DNA from: Flavobacterium nackdongense
GTDB taxonomy: Bacteria; Bacteroidota; Bacteroidia; Flavobacteriales; Flavobacteriaceae
DNA: 64,000 nt
Assembly (NCBI RefSeq): GCF_004355225.1
Contig: NZ_CP037933.1
Location: 1 to 64,000 of the forward strand
Direction: 5' to 3'
Shown here piece by piece: positions 44,704-54,052 of the stretch (position 1 is its first letter; every line of letters begins with the position of its first letter). The position numbers were made by a program, and so were the translations under genes. The notes below the pieces were generated by a model. It worked only from the letters and a program-made list of their open reading frames with translations, had not been told where the DNA came from and did no database searches.

Positions 44704-45987
44704 TTAGTTTTCCTTGATTTCTTTTTTTCCAAATTCAGTTGGATAGGTTAGATATTGCGACAAGATTAAACCTGGAATTGTTGAAATTACGATCCAAATA
44801 AAGAAGTTTTCATAGCCCAAATATTCTTGAATATAGCCACTGATCATTCCCGGTAGCATCATTCCTAAAGCCATAAAGCCCGTTGCAAGCGAATAATGTG
44901 AGGTTTTGAATTCCCCTTCGGCAACATAAATTAAGTACATCATAAAGGCTGCAAAACCGAATCCGTAACCAAATTGTTCTAAAATTACGGTTAAATAAAT
45001 AAAAAGATGCGATTGGGGTTGGAAATGGGCTAAAAGTACGAATCCGAGGATGGGAATTCTCATAGCTAGAACCATCGGGAGCATCCATTTTTTTAATCCA
45101 TTTTTTGAAATGGCAATGCCGCCCAAAATACCTCCAATAACTAAAGCGATAATTCCGAAAGTTCCATAAATGAGCCCAATACTTTCGGTACTTAATCCTA
45201 AACCGCCTTTTTCTAAAGGGTCCATCAAAAAGGGATTGAGCATTTTTAATAATTGTGCTTCACCCAATCTAAAAATTAAGATAAAAGCAAGGATCAATCC
45301 GATTTGTTTTTTTTGGAAAAAAGTGGAAAAAACTTTGCCAAAACTAGGTTTTTCCGTTTTTTCAGCAGCCAGATATTCGTCTGTTGTTTCTGCTTTGGGT
45401 GTGGTAAAGAAATTGTAAATGGTTATTAAAGCCATCAGCGTGCCAATGAGTACCATTGTGTGCGACCAAGCTTTTGTTTTATCGCCGTATTTTATTTCGA
45501 GATATCCACCAAGTATTACAATCAAGCCATTTCCCGTAAGCATTGCCAATCGGTAGAAAGTACTTCTAATACCAAGAAAGAGTGCTTGTTTTTCTTTGGT
45601 CAATGCCAACATATAAAAACCGTCGGTAGCCACATCATTGGAGGCCGAGGCAAAGGCTGCCATCCAAAAAAAAGCCAATGTTAGGAAGAAAAAATTATTG
45701 GCAGGAATTGTAAAACCAACAAATATAAAAGCAATAGCTATGACTAATTGCATCGCTAAAAACCAATTTCTTTTGGTTGAATACAAGTCGATAAAGGGGC
45801 TCCAAAGCGGTTTTATAACCCAAGGCAAGTATAAAAAACTAGTATATAATCCGATGTCTTCATTATTAACTCCAAGGTTTTTGTACATTATGACAGAAAC
45901 CGTTACAATGATGGCATAAGGTAATCCTGAGGCAAAATTTAAGGTTGGAATCCAATACCAAGGATTTTTGTTTTGGGGTGTATTCAT
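44704..45987 (-). CDS. AmpG-like MFS permease (muropeptide import), 427 aa
   Basis: Twelve hydrophobic segments of the MFS type. The N-terminus FASGLPYAIIVTVSVIMYKN and the LPWVIKPLWSPFIDLYSTKR loop are typical of AmpG-like proteins, which import anhydro-muropeptides for recycling. It lies between the GHL10 hydrolase (1 bp downstream of its stop) and the NagZ-like enzyme (15 bp), which supports a cell-wall recycling role. Transported substrate not proven. Confidence 0.85.
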   Translation of the reverse strand: MNTPQNKNPWYWIPTLNFASGLPYAIIVTVSVIMYKNLGVNNEDIGLYTSFLYLPWVIKPLWSPFIDLYSTKRNWFLAMQLVIAIAFIFVGFTIPANNFFFLTLAFFWMAAFASASNDVATDGFYMLALTKEKQALFLGIRSTFYRLAMLTGNGLIVILGGYLEIKYGDKTKAWSHTMVLIGTLMALITIYNFFTTPKAETTDEYLAAEKTEKPSFGKVFSTFFQKKQIGLILAFILIFRLGEAQLLKMLNPFLMDPLEKGGLGLSTESIGLIYGTFGIIALVIGGILGGIAISKNGLKKWMLPMVLAMRIPILGFVLLAHFQPQSHLFIYLTVILEQFGYGFGFAAFMMYLIYVAEGEFKTSHYSLATGFMALGMMLPGMISGYIQEYLGYENFFIWIVISTIPGLILSQYLTYPTEFGKKEIKEN

Positions 45988-45988
45988 T

Positions 45989-47542
45989 TTAGTTTGGTTT
46001 TATTTCGGTGTGTAGATGGACAGTTTCAATACTTTCATTGCCGTAAAAATCAATAAAAGTAAAGGCAACTCTTTTAGAATTGGCCAGTTTTTCTTTAGGG
46101 ATAGCAAACTGAATATCGTCCATTTTTGAATCGATCGCGATTTTATCAACTATCTGACTTGGATCGTTGATGTCGATTTTGCTGTGCTCTGAACTGTAAA
46201 TAACAATATAACGGATTTGATCGGATTGGGTTTTTTTGAATTTAGCTTGATATTCATTTCCTACTTGGGTAAACGAAATGGGCAATGGTCGTTCGGTGCC
46301 GGTCTTTTTTGAGCCGGGAACGGGGATAGGAATTGCTGGGTATTTGTATTGATTTTCAATCAGCAAATCGGCAACTTCTTTATTGGAATTTACAAAAGCT
46401 TTTGCACTAAAATAAGCATTTCCTTGTACATTTGGGTAGGATCTCGTCAAATCGATTTGATTGGGAATTTCGGATGGGATGTTCCATTTTTTATCAGAAT
46501 CAGCATTGATTTTATAACTGCCATTTCCAATATACACATTGGCATTGGTGCAATTTTCTGCCCACCATTTCAATAATTTCGAATAGGATGCTGTTTTATG
46601 ATCAATGGTCCAATACAATTGGGGTAACATATAATCGATATATTTTCCTTCCATCCAAGCGATGGGGTCGGCAAATAAATCGTCATAATTGGTTTGTCCA
46701 GCTTGCGTATCGGAACCTTTTGGATCGACCGATTTATTTCTCCAAACACCAAAAGGGCTAATCCCAAATTGAACCCAAGGCTTGATGCTTTTGATCGAAA
46801 AATAGACACTTTTTACAAATGAATTTACATTATCACGTCGCCAATCGTCAAGAGTTTGTTTGTATCCGTATTTTTTGAAAGCAGCTGAATCATTGAATTC
46901 TTTGCCACTAACACGATACGGATAAAAGTAATCATCAAAATGAATGGCATCGATATCGTAATTTCGCACCACTTCTTCAACAACGGTGATCAAATGACTC
47001 TTTACTTCGGGTAAAGCAGGGTTATAATAGTATTTTTCTTTGCCGGTTTCACCATATTTAATCATCCAATCACGGTGTTTGAAAAAATCGTGATCTGGAC
47101 TTAAAATATCCGTTTTCGTATCGAAAGTAGCTCTGTAAGGGTTGAGCCAAGCATGAAATTCGAAACCTCGGCGATGCGCTTCTTCAATCATCCAAGCCAG
47201 TGGGTCATAATAGGGTTGGGGAGCTTGCCCTTCTTTGCCGGTAAGGAATCTGGACCAAGGGGCTAATTTTGAGGGGTAAAAGGCGTCGCCTACACTTCGT
47301 ATTTGAACAATTACCGCATTGTAATTTAGTTTTTTATACGTTTCTAAAATTTCAAGATAATCTGCTTTTTGCTTTTCAACAGAATCATTGCCTTTTTTAG
47401 GCCAATCAATATTGACGACTGTAGCAATCCATACCGCTCTAAATTCGTTTTTTGGAAAGCTTATTTTAGACTGAGCTTCAGTATGCAAAGCAGAAAATAA
47501 AAAACCTAAAAAAAGCAAAGAAATGTACTTTTTTGTATTCAT
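45989..47542 (-). CDS. GHL10-type glycoside hydrolase (PF02638, YngK family), 517 aa, exported
   Basis: Signal peptide YISLLFLGFLFSALHTEAQ, then a TIM-barrel hydrolase with the PF02638 pattern: FRAVWIATVVNIDWP, VIVQIRSVGDAFYPS, FHAWLNPYR, YDIDAIHFDDYFYP and GISPFGVWRN. Acidic residues in the FDD block are the likely catalytic ones. A C-terminal fibronectin-like region (about residues 415-517) follows. Family members are thought to act on peptidoglycan-linked sugars. It is the first gene of the GHL10-AmpG-NagZ operon, so it probably releases sugars in the periplasm for import and cytosolic cleavage. Confidence 0.85.
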   Translation of the reverse strand: MNTKKYISLLFLGFLFSALHTEAQSKISFPKNEFRAVWIATVVNIDWPKKGNDSVEKQKADYLEILETYKKLNYNAVIVQIRSVGDAFYPSKLAPWSRFLTGKEGQAPQPYYDPLAWMIEEAHRRGFEFHAWLNPYRATFDTKTDILSPDHDFFKHRDWMIKYGETGKEKYYYNPALPEVKSHLITVVEEVVRNYDIDAIHFDDYFYPYRVSGKEFNDSAAFKKYGYKQTLDDWRRDNVNSFVKSVYFSIKSIKPWVQFGISPFGVWRNKSVDPKGSDTQAGQTNYDDLFADPIAWMEGKYIDYMLPQLYWTIDHKTASYSKLLKWWAENCTNANVYIGNGSYKINADSDKKWNIPSEIPNQIDLTRSYPNVQGNAYFSAKAFVNSNKEVADLLIENQYKYPAIPIPVPGSKKTGTERPLPISFTQVGNEYQAKFKKTQSDQIRYIVIYSSEHSKIDINDPSQIVDKIAIDSKMDDIQFAIPKEKLANSKRVAFTFIDFYGNESIETVHLHTEIKPN

Positions 47543-47855
47543 AAAAATATTTTGTTTTTAATAAGATTCAAAAATAGATTTTTTAGTTTAATTTCGAATT
47601 ATAAAACCAATATAATTTTTGTCGTTTTGTTATAAAAACACGTTTTTTTATTCATTTTTGTTATTTATTTACAAGACGTGTTGCTGAATGACTTTTCACC
47701 CAAAGGCAAAAAAACAATACATTATTTATTTTTTTAACTAAAAGCAAAAAAATAAAATAGTTTTATATATTTGATTTTTTAAATGATTTTCTTTTTATCA
47801 TCTGTTAAAAAAGAAAATTATATTCATTTAATCCTATTAATAATTAATTTTAAAT
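47543..47855. other. 313-bp divergent promoter region
   Basis: The region is very AT-rich and has no ORF. On the minus strand 47576-47569 reads TATTTTTG, 27 nt before the GHL10 gene; on the plus strand 47766-47773 reads TATATTTG, 82 nt before the permease gene. Both match TAnnTTTG. Confidence 0.5.
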
Positions 47856-49778
47856 ATGGCGTTCTCTAAATTATTCAGAAAAAAAACGGTTCAAGATATA
47901 TTAAAACAAGTCGAAAAAAATGAGACTGATGGGCACAATGCTCTCGGAAAGCATCTTACCGCTCGTGATTTGACTGCATTTGGTATAGCTGCTATTGTGG
48001 GGGCGGGAATATTTAGTACCATTGGAAAAGCCAGTGCCGATGGTGGACCAGCCGTGATTTTTCTATTTCTTTTTACCGCAATTGCTTGTAGTTTTGCTGC
48101 ATTCGCCTATGCCGAATTCGCTTCGATGGTACCTGTTTCAGGAAGCGCGTACACCTATTCTTATGTTGCCTTTGGTGAAATAATTGCTTGGATCATAGGT
48201 TGGGCCTTGATTATGGAGTATGCCATCGGTAATATTACGGTCGCCATTTCCTGGAGTGATTATTTTACCGGTTTGCTCGAAAGTGGTGGCATTCGATTGC
48301 CGCAATGGGTTCAGATGGATTATTTAACCGCTTCGAATGGGTTTAAAGATGCTACAGCCTTGATGCAAGGTGGTAAATCATTCGATAATTTAAGTTCAGG
48401 ATTGCAAGCAGCACATACCGCTTGGACAACTTCACCAGTAATTGGTTCTTTTCATTTTGTTGCTGATTTACCTGCCTTACTCATAATTATTCTGATCACA
48501 GCTTTGGTCTATCGTGGTATGAAAGAATCCAGAAACGCCAGCAATTTGATGGTTATCATTAAATTATGTATCGTACTTTTAGTAATTGCAGTAGGTGTGT
48601 TTTATGTAGATACTGCTCATTGGGATCCTTTTGCGCCCAACGGTGTTTCGGGTGTTTTGAAAGGTGTTTCGGCAGTTTTCTTTGCTTATATTGGTTTTGA
48701 CGCCATTTCAACTACCGCCGAAGAATGCAAGGATCCTCAACGTGATTTGCCTCGTGGAATGATGTGGGCCATTATCATTTGTACCATTTTATACATTGCC
48801 ATTGCCTTGGTATTGACCGGAATGGTCAATTATAATGAACTTAATGTAGGTGATCCACTCGCTTTTGTGTTTGATAAATTAGATTTAAAATGGATGTCAG
48901 GCATTATTGCCGTAAGTGCTGTTGTGGCAATGGCAAGTGTTTTGTTGGTTTTTCAAATGGGTCAACCTCGAATTTGGATGAGTATGAGTCGCGATGGATT
49001 GTTGCCCAAAAAGTTTTCTACCGTTCATCCTAAGTTCAAAACCCCTTCTTTTGCAACTATTGTAACCGGTTTTGTTGTTGCAGTTCCCGCCTTATTTCTG
49101 AATTTGACTATGGTGACCGATTTGTGCAGTATTGGAACGTTATTCGCTTTTGTTTTGGTTTGTGCAGGAGTTTTGGTTTTGCAAAATAAACCCAATATTC
49201 CCCGAGGGAAATTCAAAACCCCTTATGTGAATTCAAAATATATTATGCCAATTTTGATTGCTATTGGATGCATTTATTCGTTCGGATACAATCAAAAAGC
49301 AACGATGGATTTCTTGACCAATGAAACCCAAATCAAAAGTTCAGCAGATATAATTACGGGTTTAGATAAAGAACATTACACAAAAGTTTCTGATTATTTA
49401 ATCGGTTTGGATGTCAAAAACAAAACGAATGAAACCCCAGATTTAGAGCTTTTGTTGAGCCAATACCAGCAAGATGATGTTGAGTATGCGGCGGTTATCA
49501 AAGGATTGCCTATTGAAGATTCTCATAAATACGAAAGTGGTTTCGACTTATTCAAGCACAAAATTCCGATGTGGATTTTCTTTATCGTCTTGATTGGATT
49601 AACCGTTTGGTCCTATAAAGATAACTTATCGCTAATTCCTTTGTTGGGATTGATTTGCTGTTTGTATATGATGGCAGAATTAAGTGTTTGGAACTGGATT
49701 TATTTCACTATTTGGTTGCTTATTGGACTCATTATTTACTTTAGTTTTAGCCGTAAAAACAGTAAATTAAATACCTAG
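47856..49778 (+). CDS. APC-family amino-acid permease, 640 aa
   Basis: Cationic-amino-acid-transporter-like APC protein. The N-terminal motif GIAAIVGAGIFSTIG is the substrate-binding glycine-rich break of span 1; FFAYIGFDAISTTAEECKDP is the span-6 region and the classic APC signature. About 12-14 spans. Unusual for the family is a soluble insertion of about 80 residues between late spans (residues about 488-570, with LDKEHYTKVSDYLIGLDVK), which would be outside or inside depending on topology. It stands alone with its own promoter and terminator. Substrate not known. Confidence 0.9.
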   Translation: MAFSKLFRKKTVQDILKQVEKNETDGHNALGKHLTARDLTAFGIAAIVGAGIFSTIGKASADGGPAVIFLFLFTAIACSFAAFAYAEFASMVPVSGSAYTYSYVAFGEIIAWIIGWALIMEYAIGNITVAISWSDYFTGLLESGGIRLPQWVQMDYLTASNGFKDATALMQGGKSFDNLSSGLQAAHTAWTTSPVIGSFHFVADLPALLIIILITALVYRGMKESRNASNLMVIIKLCIVLLVIAVGVFYVDTAHWDPFAPNGVSGVLKGVSAVFFAYIGFDAISTTAEECKDPQRDLPRGMMWAIIICTILYIAIALVLTGMVNYNELNVGDPLAFVFDKLDLKWMSGIIAVSAVVAMASVLLVFQMGQPRIWMSMSRDGLLPKKFSTVHPKFKTPSFATIVTGFVVAVPALFLNLTMVTDLCSIGTLFAFVLVCAGVLVLQNKPNIPRGKFKTPYVNSKYIMPILIAIGCIYSFGYNQKATMDFLTNETQIKSSADIITGLDKEHYTKVSDYLIGLDVKNKTNETPDLELLLSQYQQDDVEYAAVIKGLPIEDSHKYESGFDLFKHKIPMWIFFIVLIGLTVWSYKDNLSLIPLLGLICCLYMMAELSVWNWIYFTIWLLIGLIIYFSFSRKNSKLNT

Positions 49779-49812
49779 TAAACGGTATTTTTTTGCAGTT
49801 GCACTTTAAAAT

Positions 49813-49853
49813 AACAGCCGAGGATTTTGCTTTAAATTCTTGGCTGTTTTTAT
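49813..49853 (+). terminator. Terminator after the amino-acid permease gene
   Basis: AACAGCCGAGGA pairs with TTCTTGGCTGTT (one G-T), with a 12-nt loop and a T run. Confidence 0.8.
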
Positions 49854-49896
49854 TTAAATCCGCGTTCATAATGCTTTTTTGGCAAAAGTATTTGAT

Positions 49897-49904
49897 TATA
49901 TTTG
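49897..49904 (+). promoter_or_regulatory. -7 element for the UMF1-type MFS gene
   Basis: TATATTTG matches TAnnTTTG, 19 nt before the ATG at 49924. A TTG at 49879-49881 could be the -33 element, though the spacer (15 bp) is short. Confidence 0.5.
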
Positions 49905-49923
49905 ACGCAAATAAATTTGAAAG

Positions 49924-51249
49924 ATGAAAGCATTAGAAAAAGGCAGTAAGAAATTGTTGAATGCGTGGGCGTTTTATGATTGGGCAAATTCGGTTTATCC
50001 TTTGGTCATTTCATCGGCGGTTTTTCCGATTTTTTTCGAATCTTTATTTTCGGATAGAAGTCATTATATCGAAGTTTTTGGGCTTAATTTGAAAAATTCG
50101 GCTTTAATCAGTTTTGTAACTGCAGCCGCTTTTCTAGTCGTTGCTTTTATTTCGCCCTTGCTTTCAGGTATTGCCGATTATGTTGGTAATAAAAAATCTT
50201 TTATGAAATTTTTCTGTTATATGGGGGCATTGTCCTGTATGGGTTTGCATTGGTTCAGCCTCGAAAATATTTATATAGGATTGTTTTTTTACTTTTTTGG
50301 TTTAGTAGGTTTTTGGGGCAGTTTGGTCTTTTATAATTCATATTTGCCCGATATAGCTTTTCCAGAGCAGCAGGATAAAATAAGTGCCAAAGGCTATTCT
50401 TTGGGTTATATTGGAAGCGTCGTTTTATTGATAGTCAACTTGGCAATGATTATGAAGCCATCTCTTTTTGGAATTTTGGGTTCGAGTGGCGAGGCGGCAA
50501 TGAAAGCGATGCGTTATTCCTTCATTATGGTAGGTGTTTGGTGGATACTTTTCAGTCAATATACGTATTATTATTTGCCAAAAGGGAATAAAAACCAGAA
50601 CCAAAAAGTGACCAAAGACACTATTTTCAATGGTTTCAAAGAATTGAAAAAAGTATGGGCATTACTAGAAGATAATTTGGCCCTAAAACGGTATTTAGGA
50701 AGTTTCTTTGTATACAGTATGGCGGTGCAAACCGTTATGATTGTGGCTACTTATTTTGGTGCACAAGAAATTGCTTGGTCGTCTAAGGAAGAAAGTACGA
50801 CTGGCTTGATAATATGCATTTTATTGATACAATTGGTAGCGGTTTTAGGCGCTTTTTTAACCTCAAGGGCATCGGCTAAATTTGGAAATATTGCGACATT
50901 AATCGTAATAAATATTTTTTGGGTGTTGCTTTGCTCGGTAGCCTATTTCATCGTTTTGCCCTTGCATTTTTATATTATGGCGAGTTTAGTTGGTTTGGTT
51001 ATGGGCGGTATTCAGTCTTTGTCTCGATCAACCTATTCTAAATTATTACCCGAAACCGAGGACACTGCTTCCTTTTTTAGTTTTTATGATGTTGCCGAGA
51101 AAATTGGAATAGTAATCGGGATGTGCGTGTATGGTATCATCGATCAAATTACGGGAAGTCCGAGATTTGCCATCGTTTTTTTAGCTGTATTTTTTATCAT
51201 TGGTGTTCTTTTATTAAAAAGAATTCCTAAAAATAAAATGGTCAATTAG
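49924..51249 (+). CDS. UMF1/Atg22-type MFS transporter, 441 aa
   Basis: Twelve-span major-facilitator protein whose N-terminus NAWAFYDWANSVYPLVISSA is the signature of the UMF1 (Atg22-like) family, followed by the long first loop and LLSGIADYVGNKKSFMK. Family members in yeast export amino acids from the vacuole; bacterial substrates are unknown. Single gene with its own -7 element. Full length with no oddity. Confidence 0.88.
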   Translation: MKALEKGSKKLLNAWAFYDWANSVYPLVISSAVFPIFFESLFSDRSHYIEVFGLNLKNSALISFVTAAAFLVVAFISPLLSGIADYVGNKKSFMKFFCYMGALSCMGLHWFSLENIYIGLFFYFFGLVGFWGSLVFYNSYLPDIAFPEQQDKISAKGYSLGYIGSVVLLIVNLAMIMKPSLFGILGSSGEAAMKAMRYSFIMVGVWWILFSQYTYYYLPKGNKNQNQKVTKDTIFNGFKELKKVWALLEDNLALKRYLGSFFVYSMAVQTVMIVATYFGAQEIAWSSKEESTTGLIICILLIQLVAVLGAFLTSRASAKFGNIATLIVINIFWVLLCSVAYFIVLPLHFYIMASLVGLVMGGIQSLSRSTYSKLLPETEDTASFFSFYDVAEKIGIVIGMCVYGIIDQITGSPRFAIVFLAVFFIIGVLLLKRIPKNKMVN

Positions 51250-51382
51250 CTCTACACCCGAATAGAATAGCCTAAATTTTTCTTCGTACTATTTATGGCA
51301 CAAAGATTGACTTATTGCAGTATATAAAAAACGATTATTTTTGTTACTGATTCATTTACAGCAAAATATAATCTTGTAATAC

Positions 51383-51390
51383 TAACTTTG
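51383..51390 (+). promoter_or_regulatory. -7 element for lon
   Basis: TAACTTTG matches TAnnTTTG, 48 nt before the ATG at 51439. No heat-shock-type palindrome (CIRCE) was seen. Confidence 0.45.
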
Positions 51391-51438
51391 TTATGAAGAA
51401 GTTTCACTTTTTAATGACAAAAAGACTTATTTTATACT

Positions 51439-53889
51439 ATGTCAAATCATAAAATACATACTCTTGACAATCTGTCACTACACGAATTTGATAGTGAAAC
51501 CGAATTAATTCCATTATTGACGCCCGAAGACGAGGAAGAAATGAACAATGAAGATCTACCAGATACATTGTCTATTTTGCCTTTGCGAAATATGGTTTTG
51601 TTTCCCGGCGTGGTCATTCCGATTACAGCAGGACGCGATAAATCTATCAATTTAATCAATGATGCTTATGCTGCGGGGAAAATAATTGGTGTGGTTGCAC
51701 AAAAGAACGAAGAAGTCGAAGATCCCAGCCAAAATGATATTTATTCCATTGGAACTGTAGCTCGGATTTTGCGTGTACTTAAAATGCCAGACGGCAATGT
51801 TACGGTTATTCTACAAGGGAAAAAAAGATTTCAAATAGATTCGATAGTTTCAGAAACTCCTTATATTACTTCCAATATTACGGCTGTTGCTGAGAAAAGA
51901 CCCACTAAAAAAGACAGTGAATTTTTAGCGATTTTAGACTCAGTGCGCGAATTAGCCATTCAAATTATCAAAGAAAATCCAAATATTCCCAGCGAAGCAA
52001 CCTTTGCGATCAAAAACATTGAAAGTCAATCGTTTTTAATCAATTTTGTGACTTCGAATATGAGTTTATCAGTCGAGGAAAAGCAAGGTTTGTTGTCGAT
52101 CAATTCTTTGAAAGAACGTGCGCTTGAGACCCTGAGGTATATGAATACTGAATTGCAGAAACTTGAATTGAAAAATAATATTCAATCCAAAGTTCGATTC
52201 GATTTAGACCAACAGCAACGGGAATATTTTCTGCATCAGCAGATGAAAACCATTCAGGAAGAATTGGGTGGTGTTTCGCAAGAAGAGGAAATGGACGAAA
52301 TGAGTGCCAAAGCCAAAACTAAAAAATGGGATGAGAAAACGCAAAAACATTTCGAAAAGGAATTGTCTAAAATGCGCCGAATGAATCCACAAGCGCCTGA
52401 TTTTGGTATACAAAGAAATTATTTAGAATTATTTTTAGATTTGCCTTGGGGCGAATATTCGAAAGATATTTTCGATTTGAAACGAGCTCAAAAAATCCTG
52501 GATCGAGAGCATTTCGGATTGGAAGAGGTCAAGAAAAGAATGATAGAGCATTTGGCTGTTTTGAAATTGCGAAATGATATGAAGTCCCCAATAATCTGCT
52601 TGACAGGTCCTCCGGGTGTGGGTAAAACCTCTATTGGAAAATCAGTTGCTGAGGCTTTGGGTAGAGAATATGTGAGAATTTCATTGGGAGGTTTACGGGA
52701 TGAAGCAGAAATTCGCGGACATAGGAAAACCTATATCGGTGCTTTGCCCGGAAGAATTATTCAAAGTTTGAAAAAGGCAGGTACCTCCAACCCGGTTTTT
52801 GTTTTAGATGAAATCGACAAATTATCCAATAGCCGTCAAGGGGATCCTTCCTCGGCTTTATTGGAGGTTTTAGACCCAGAACAAAACAATTCATTTTATG
52901 ACAATTTCCTTGAAATGGGTTACGATTTATCGAAAGTGATGTTCATTGCAACTTCGAATAATATGGCCGAAATTCAGCCTGCATTACGCGACAGAATGGA
53001 AATCATCAAGATGTCCGGTTATACTATTGAAGAAAAGATAGAAATTGCACGCCAGCATTTGTTTCCAAGACAATTAACAGCACATGGTTTGACAACCAAA
53101 GATTTGTCTATTGGAGTGAAACAACTGGAAAAAATTGTCGAAGGGTACACCCGTGAATCCGGCGTTCGTGGTTTGGAAGCAAAAATTGCCCAAGTAATCC
53201 GAAATGCGGCCAAATCTATCGCTATGGAAGAGGAGTACAATAAGAAAGTGACCAATGAAGATATCGTTCAAGTTTTGGGAATTCCAAGATTGGAACGTGA
53301 CAAATACGAGAGCAATGATGTGGCAGGAGTAGTAACGGGACTAGCGTGGACTAGTGTTGGTGGCGACATCCTTTTCATTGAATCCTTGATTTCTCCTGGC
53401 AAAGGGACGATGACCATCACCGGAAATTTGGGTAATGTTATGAAAGAATCGGCAACGATAGCGTTGGAGTATATCAAAGCTAATACCGAGTTGCTGGGGC
53501 TAAATCAAGAAACATTGTCTAAGTACAACATCCATCTTCACGTTCCGGAAGGTGCCACGCCTAAAGATGGTCCAAGCGCAGGAATTGCTATGTTGACATC
53601 CTTAGTTTCGGTTTTAACGCAAAAGAAAGTGAAGAAAGGTTTGGCAATGACTGGTGAAATTACTTTACGTGGAAAAGTGCTGCCGGTTGGTGGAATAAAG
53701 GAAAAGATTTTGGCTGCCAAAAGAGCCAACATCAAAGAAATTATTCTATGTCACGAAAACAAAAGCGATATCGATGAAATAAAACCAAAATATGTCGAAG
53801 GTTTGACTTTTCATTATGTTAAAGAAATGAGCGATGTTTTGGCCATAGCCATTACAGATCAAAAGGTTAAAAACGCTAAAAAAATATAA
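51439..53889 (+). CDS. lon: ATP-dependent protease Lon, 816 aa
   Basis: Lon degrades misfolded and regulatory proteins. The N-terminal LON domain (LPDTLSILPLRNMVLFPGVV) is followed by a coiled-coil region and the AAA module (Walker A GPPGVGKTSIGKS near 392, Walker B FVLDEIDKL). The C-terminal serine-lysine protease has the nucleophile Ser713 in KDGPSAGIAM and Lys754 in GGIKEKILAAKRA. All catalytic parts are intact. It has its own promoter and a strong terminator. Confidence 0.98.
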   Translation: MSNHKIHTLDNLSLHEFDSETELIPLLTPEDEEEMNNEDLPDTLSILPLRNMVLFPGVVIPITAGRDKSINLINDAYAAGKIIGVVAQKNEEVEDPSQNDIYSIGTVARILRVLKMPDGNVTVILQGKKRFQIDSIVSETPYITSNITAVAEKRPTKKDSEFLAILDSVRELAIQIIKENPNIPSEATFAIKNIESQSFLINFVTSNMSLSVEEKQGLLSINSLKERALETLRYMNTELQKLELKNNIQSKVRFDLDQQQREYFLHQQMKTIQEELGGVSQEEEMDEMSAKAKTKKWDEKTQKHFEKELSKMRRMNPQAPDFGIQRNYLELFLDLPWGEYSKDIFDLKRAQKILDREHFGLEEVKKRMIEHLAVLKLRNDMKSPIICLTGPPGVGKTSIGKSVAEALGREYVRISLGGLRDEAEIRGHRKTYIGALPGRIIQSLKKAGTSNPVFVLDEIDKLSNSRQGDPSSALLEVLDPEQNNSFYDNFLEMGYDLSKVMFIATSNNMAEIQPALRDRMEIIKMSGYTIEEKIEIARQHLFPRQLTAHGLTTKDLSIGVKQLEKIVEGYTRESGVRGLEAKIAQVIRNAAKSIAMEEEYNKKVTNEDIVQVLGIPRLERDKYESNDVAGVVTGLAWTSVGGDILFIESLISPGKGTMTITGNLGNVMKESATIALEYIKANTELLGLNQETLSKYNIHLHVPEGATPKDGPSAGIAMLTSLVSVLTQKKVKKGLAMTGEITLRGKVLPVGGIKEKILAAKRANIKEIILCHENKSDIDEIKPKYVEGLTFHYVKEMSDVLAIAITDQKVKNAKKI

Positions 53890-53913
53890 TTTTATTGCCG
53901 TTGTAAACGTTGG

Positions 53914-53947
53914 ATTCCATCTCGATAGTTCGGGATGGAATTTTTAT
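53914..53947 (+). terminator. Terminator after lon
   Basis: ATTCCATCTCGA and TCGGGATGGAAT form a 12-bp stem (one T-G pair) with a TAGT loop and a following T run. Confidence 0.85.
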
Positions 53948-54052
53948 TTCAGGAAGAATTAGATAGAAACTTCGGCTGAAAAAGGGGAATTTATTCTTTT
54001 ATAATTTTATCTTCGCATTTGCGTTTACATTACAGAATAGTTATTTCGAAAT

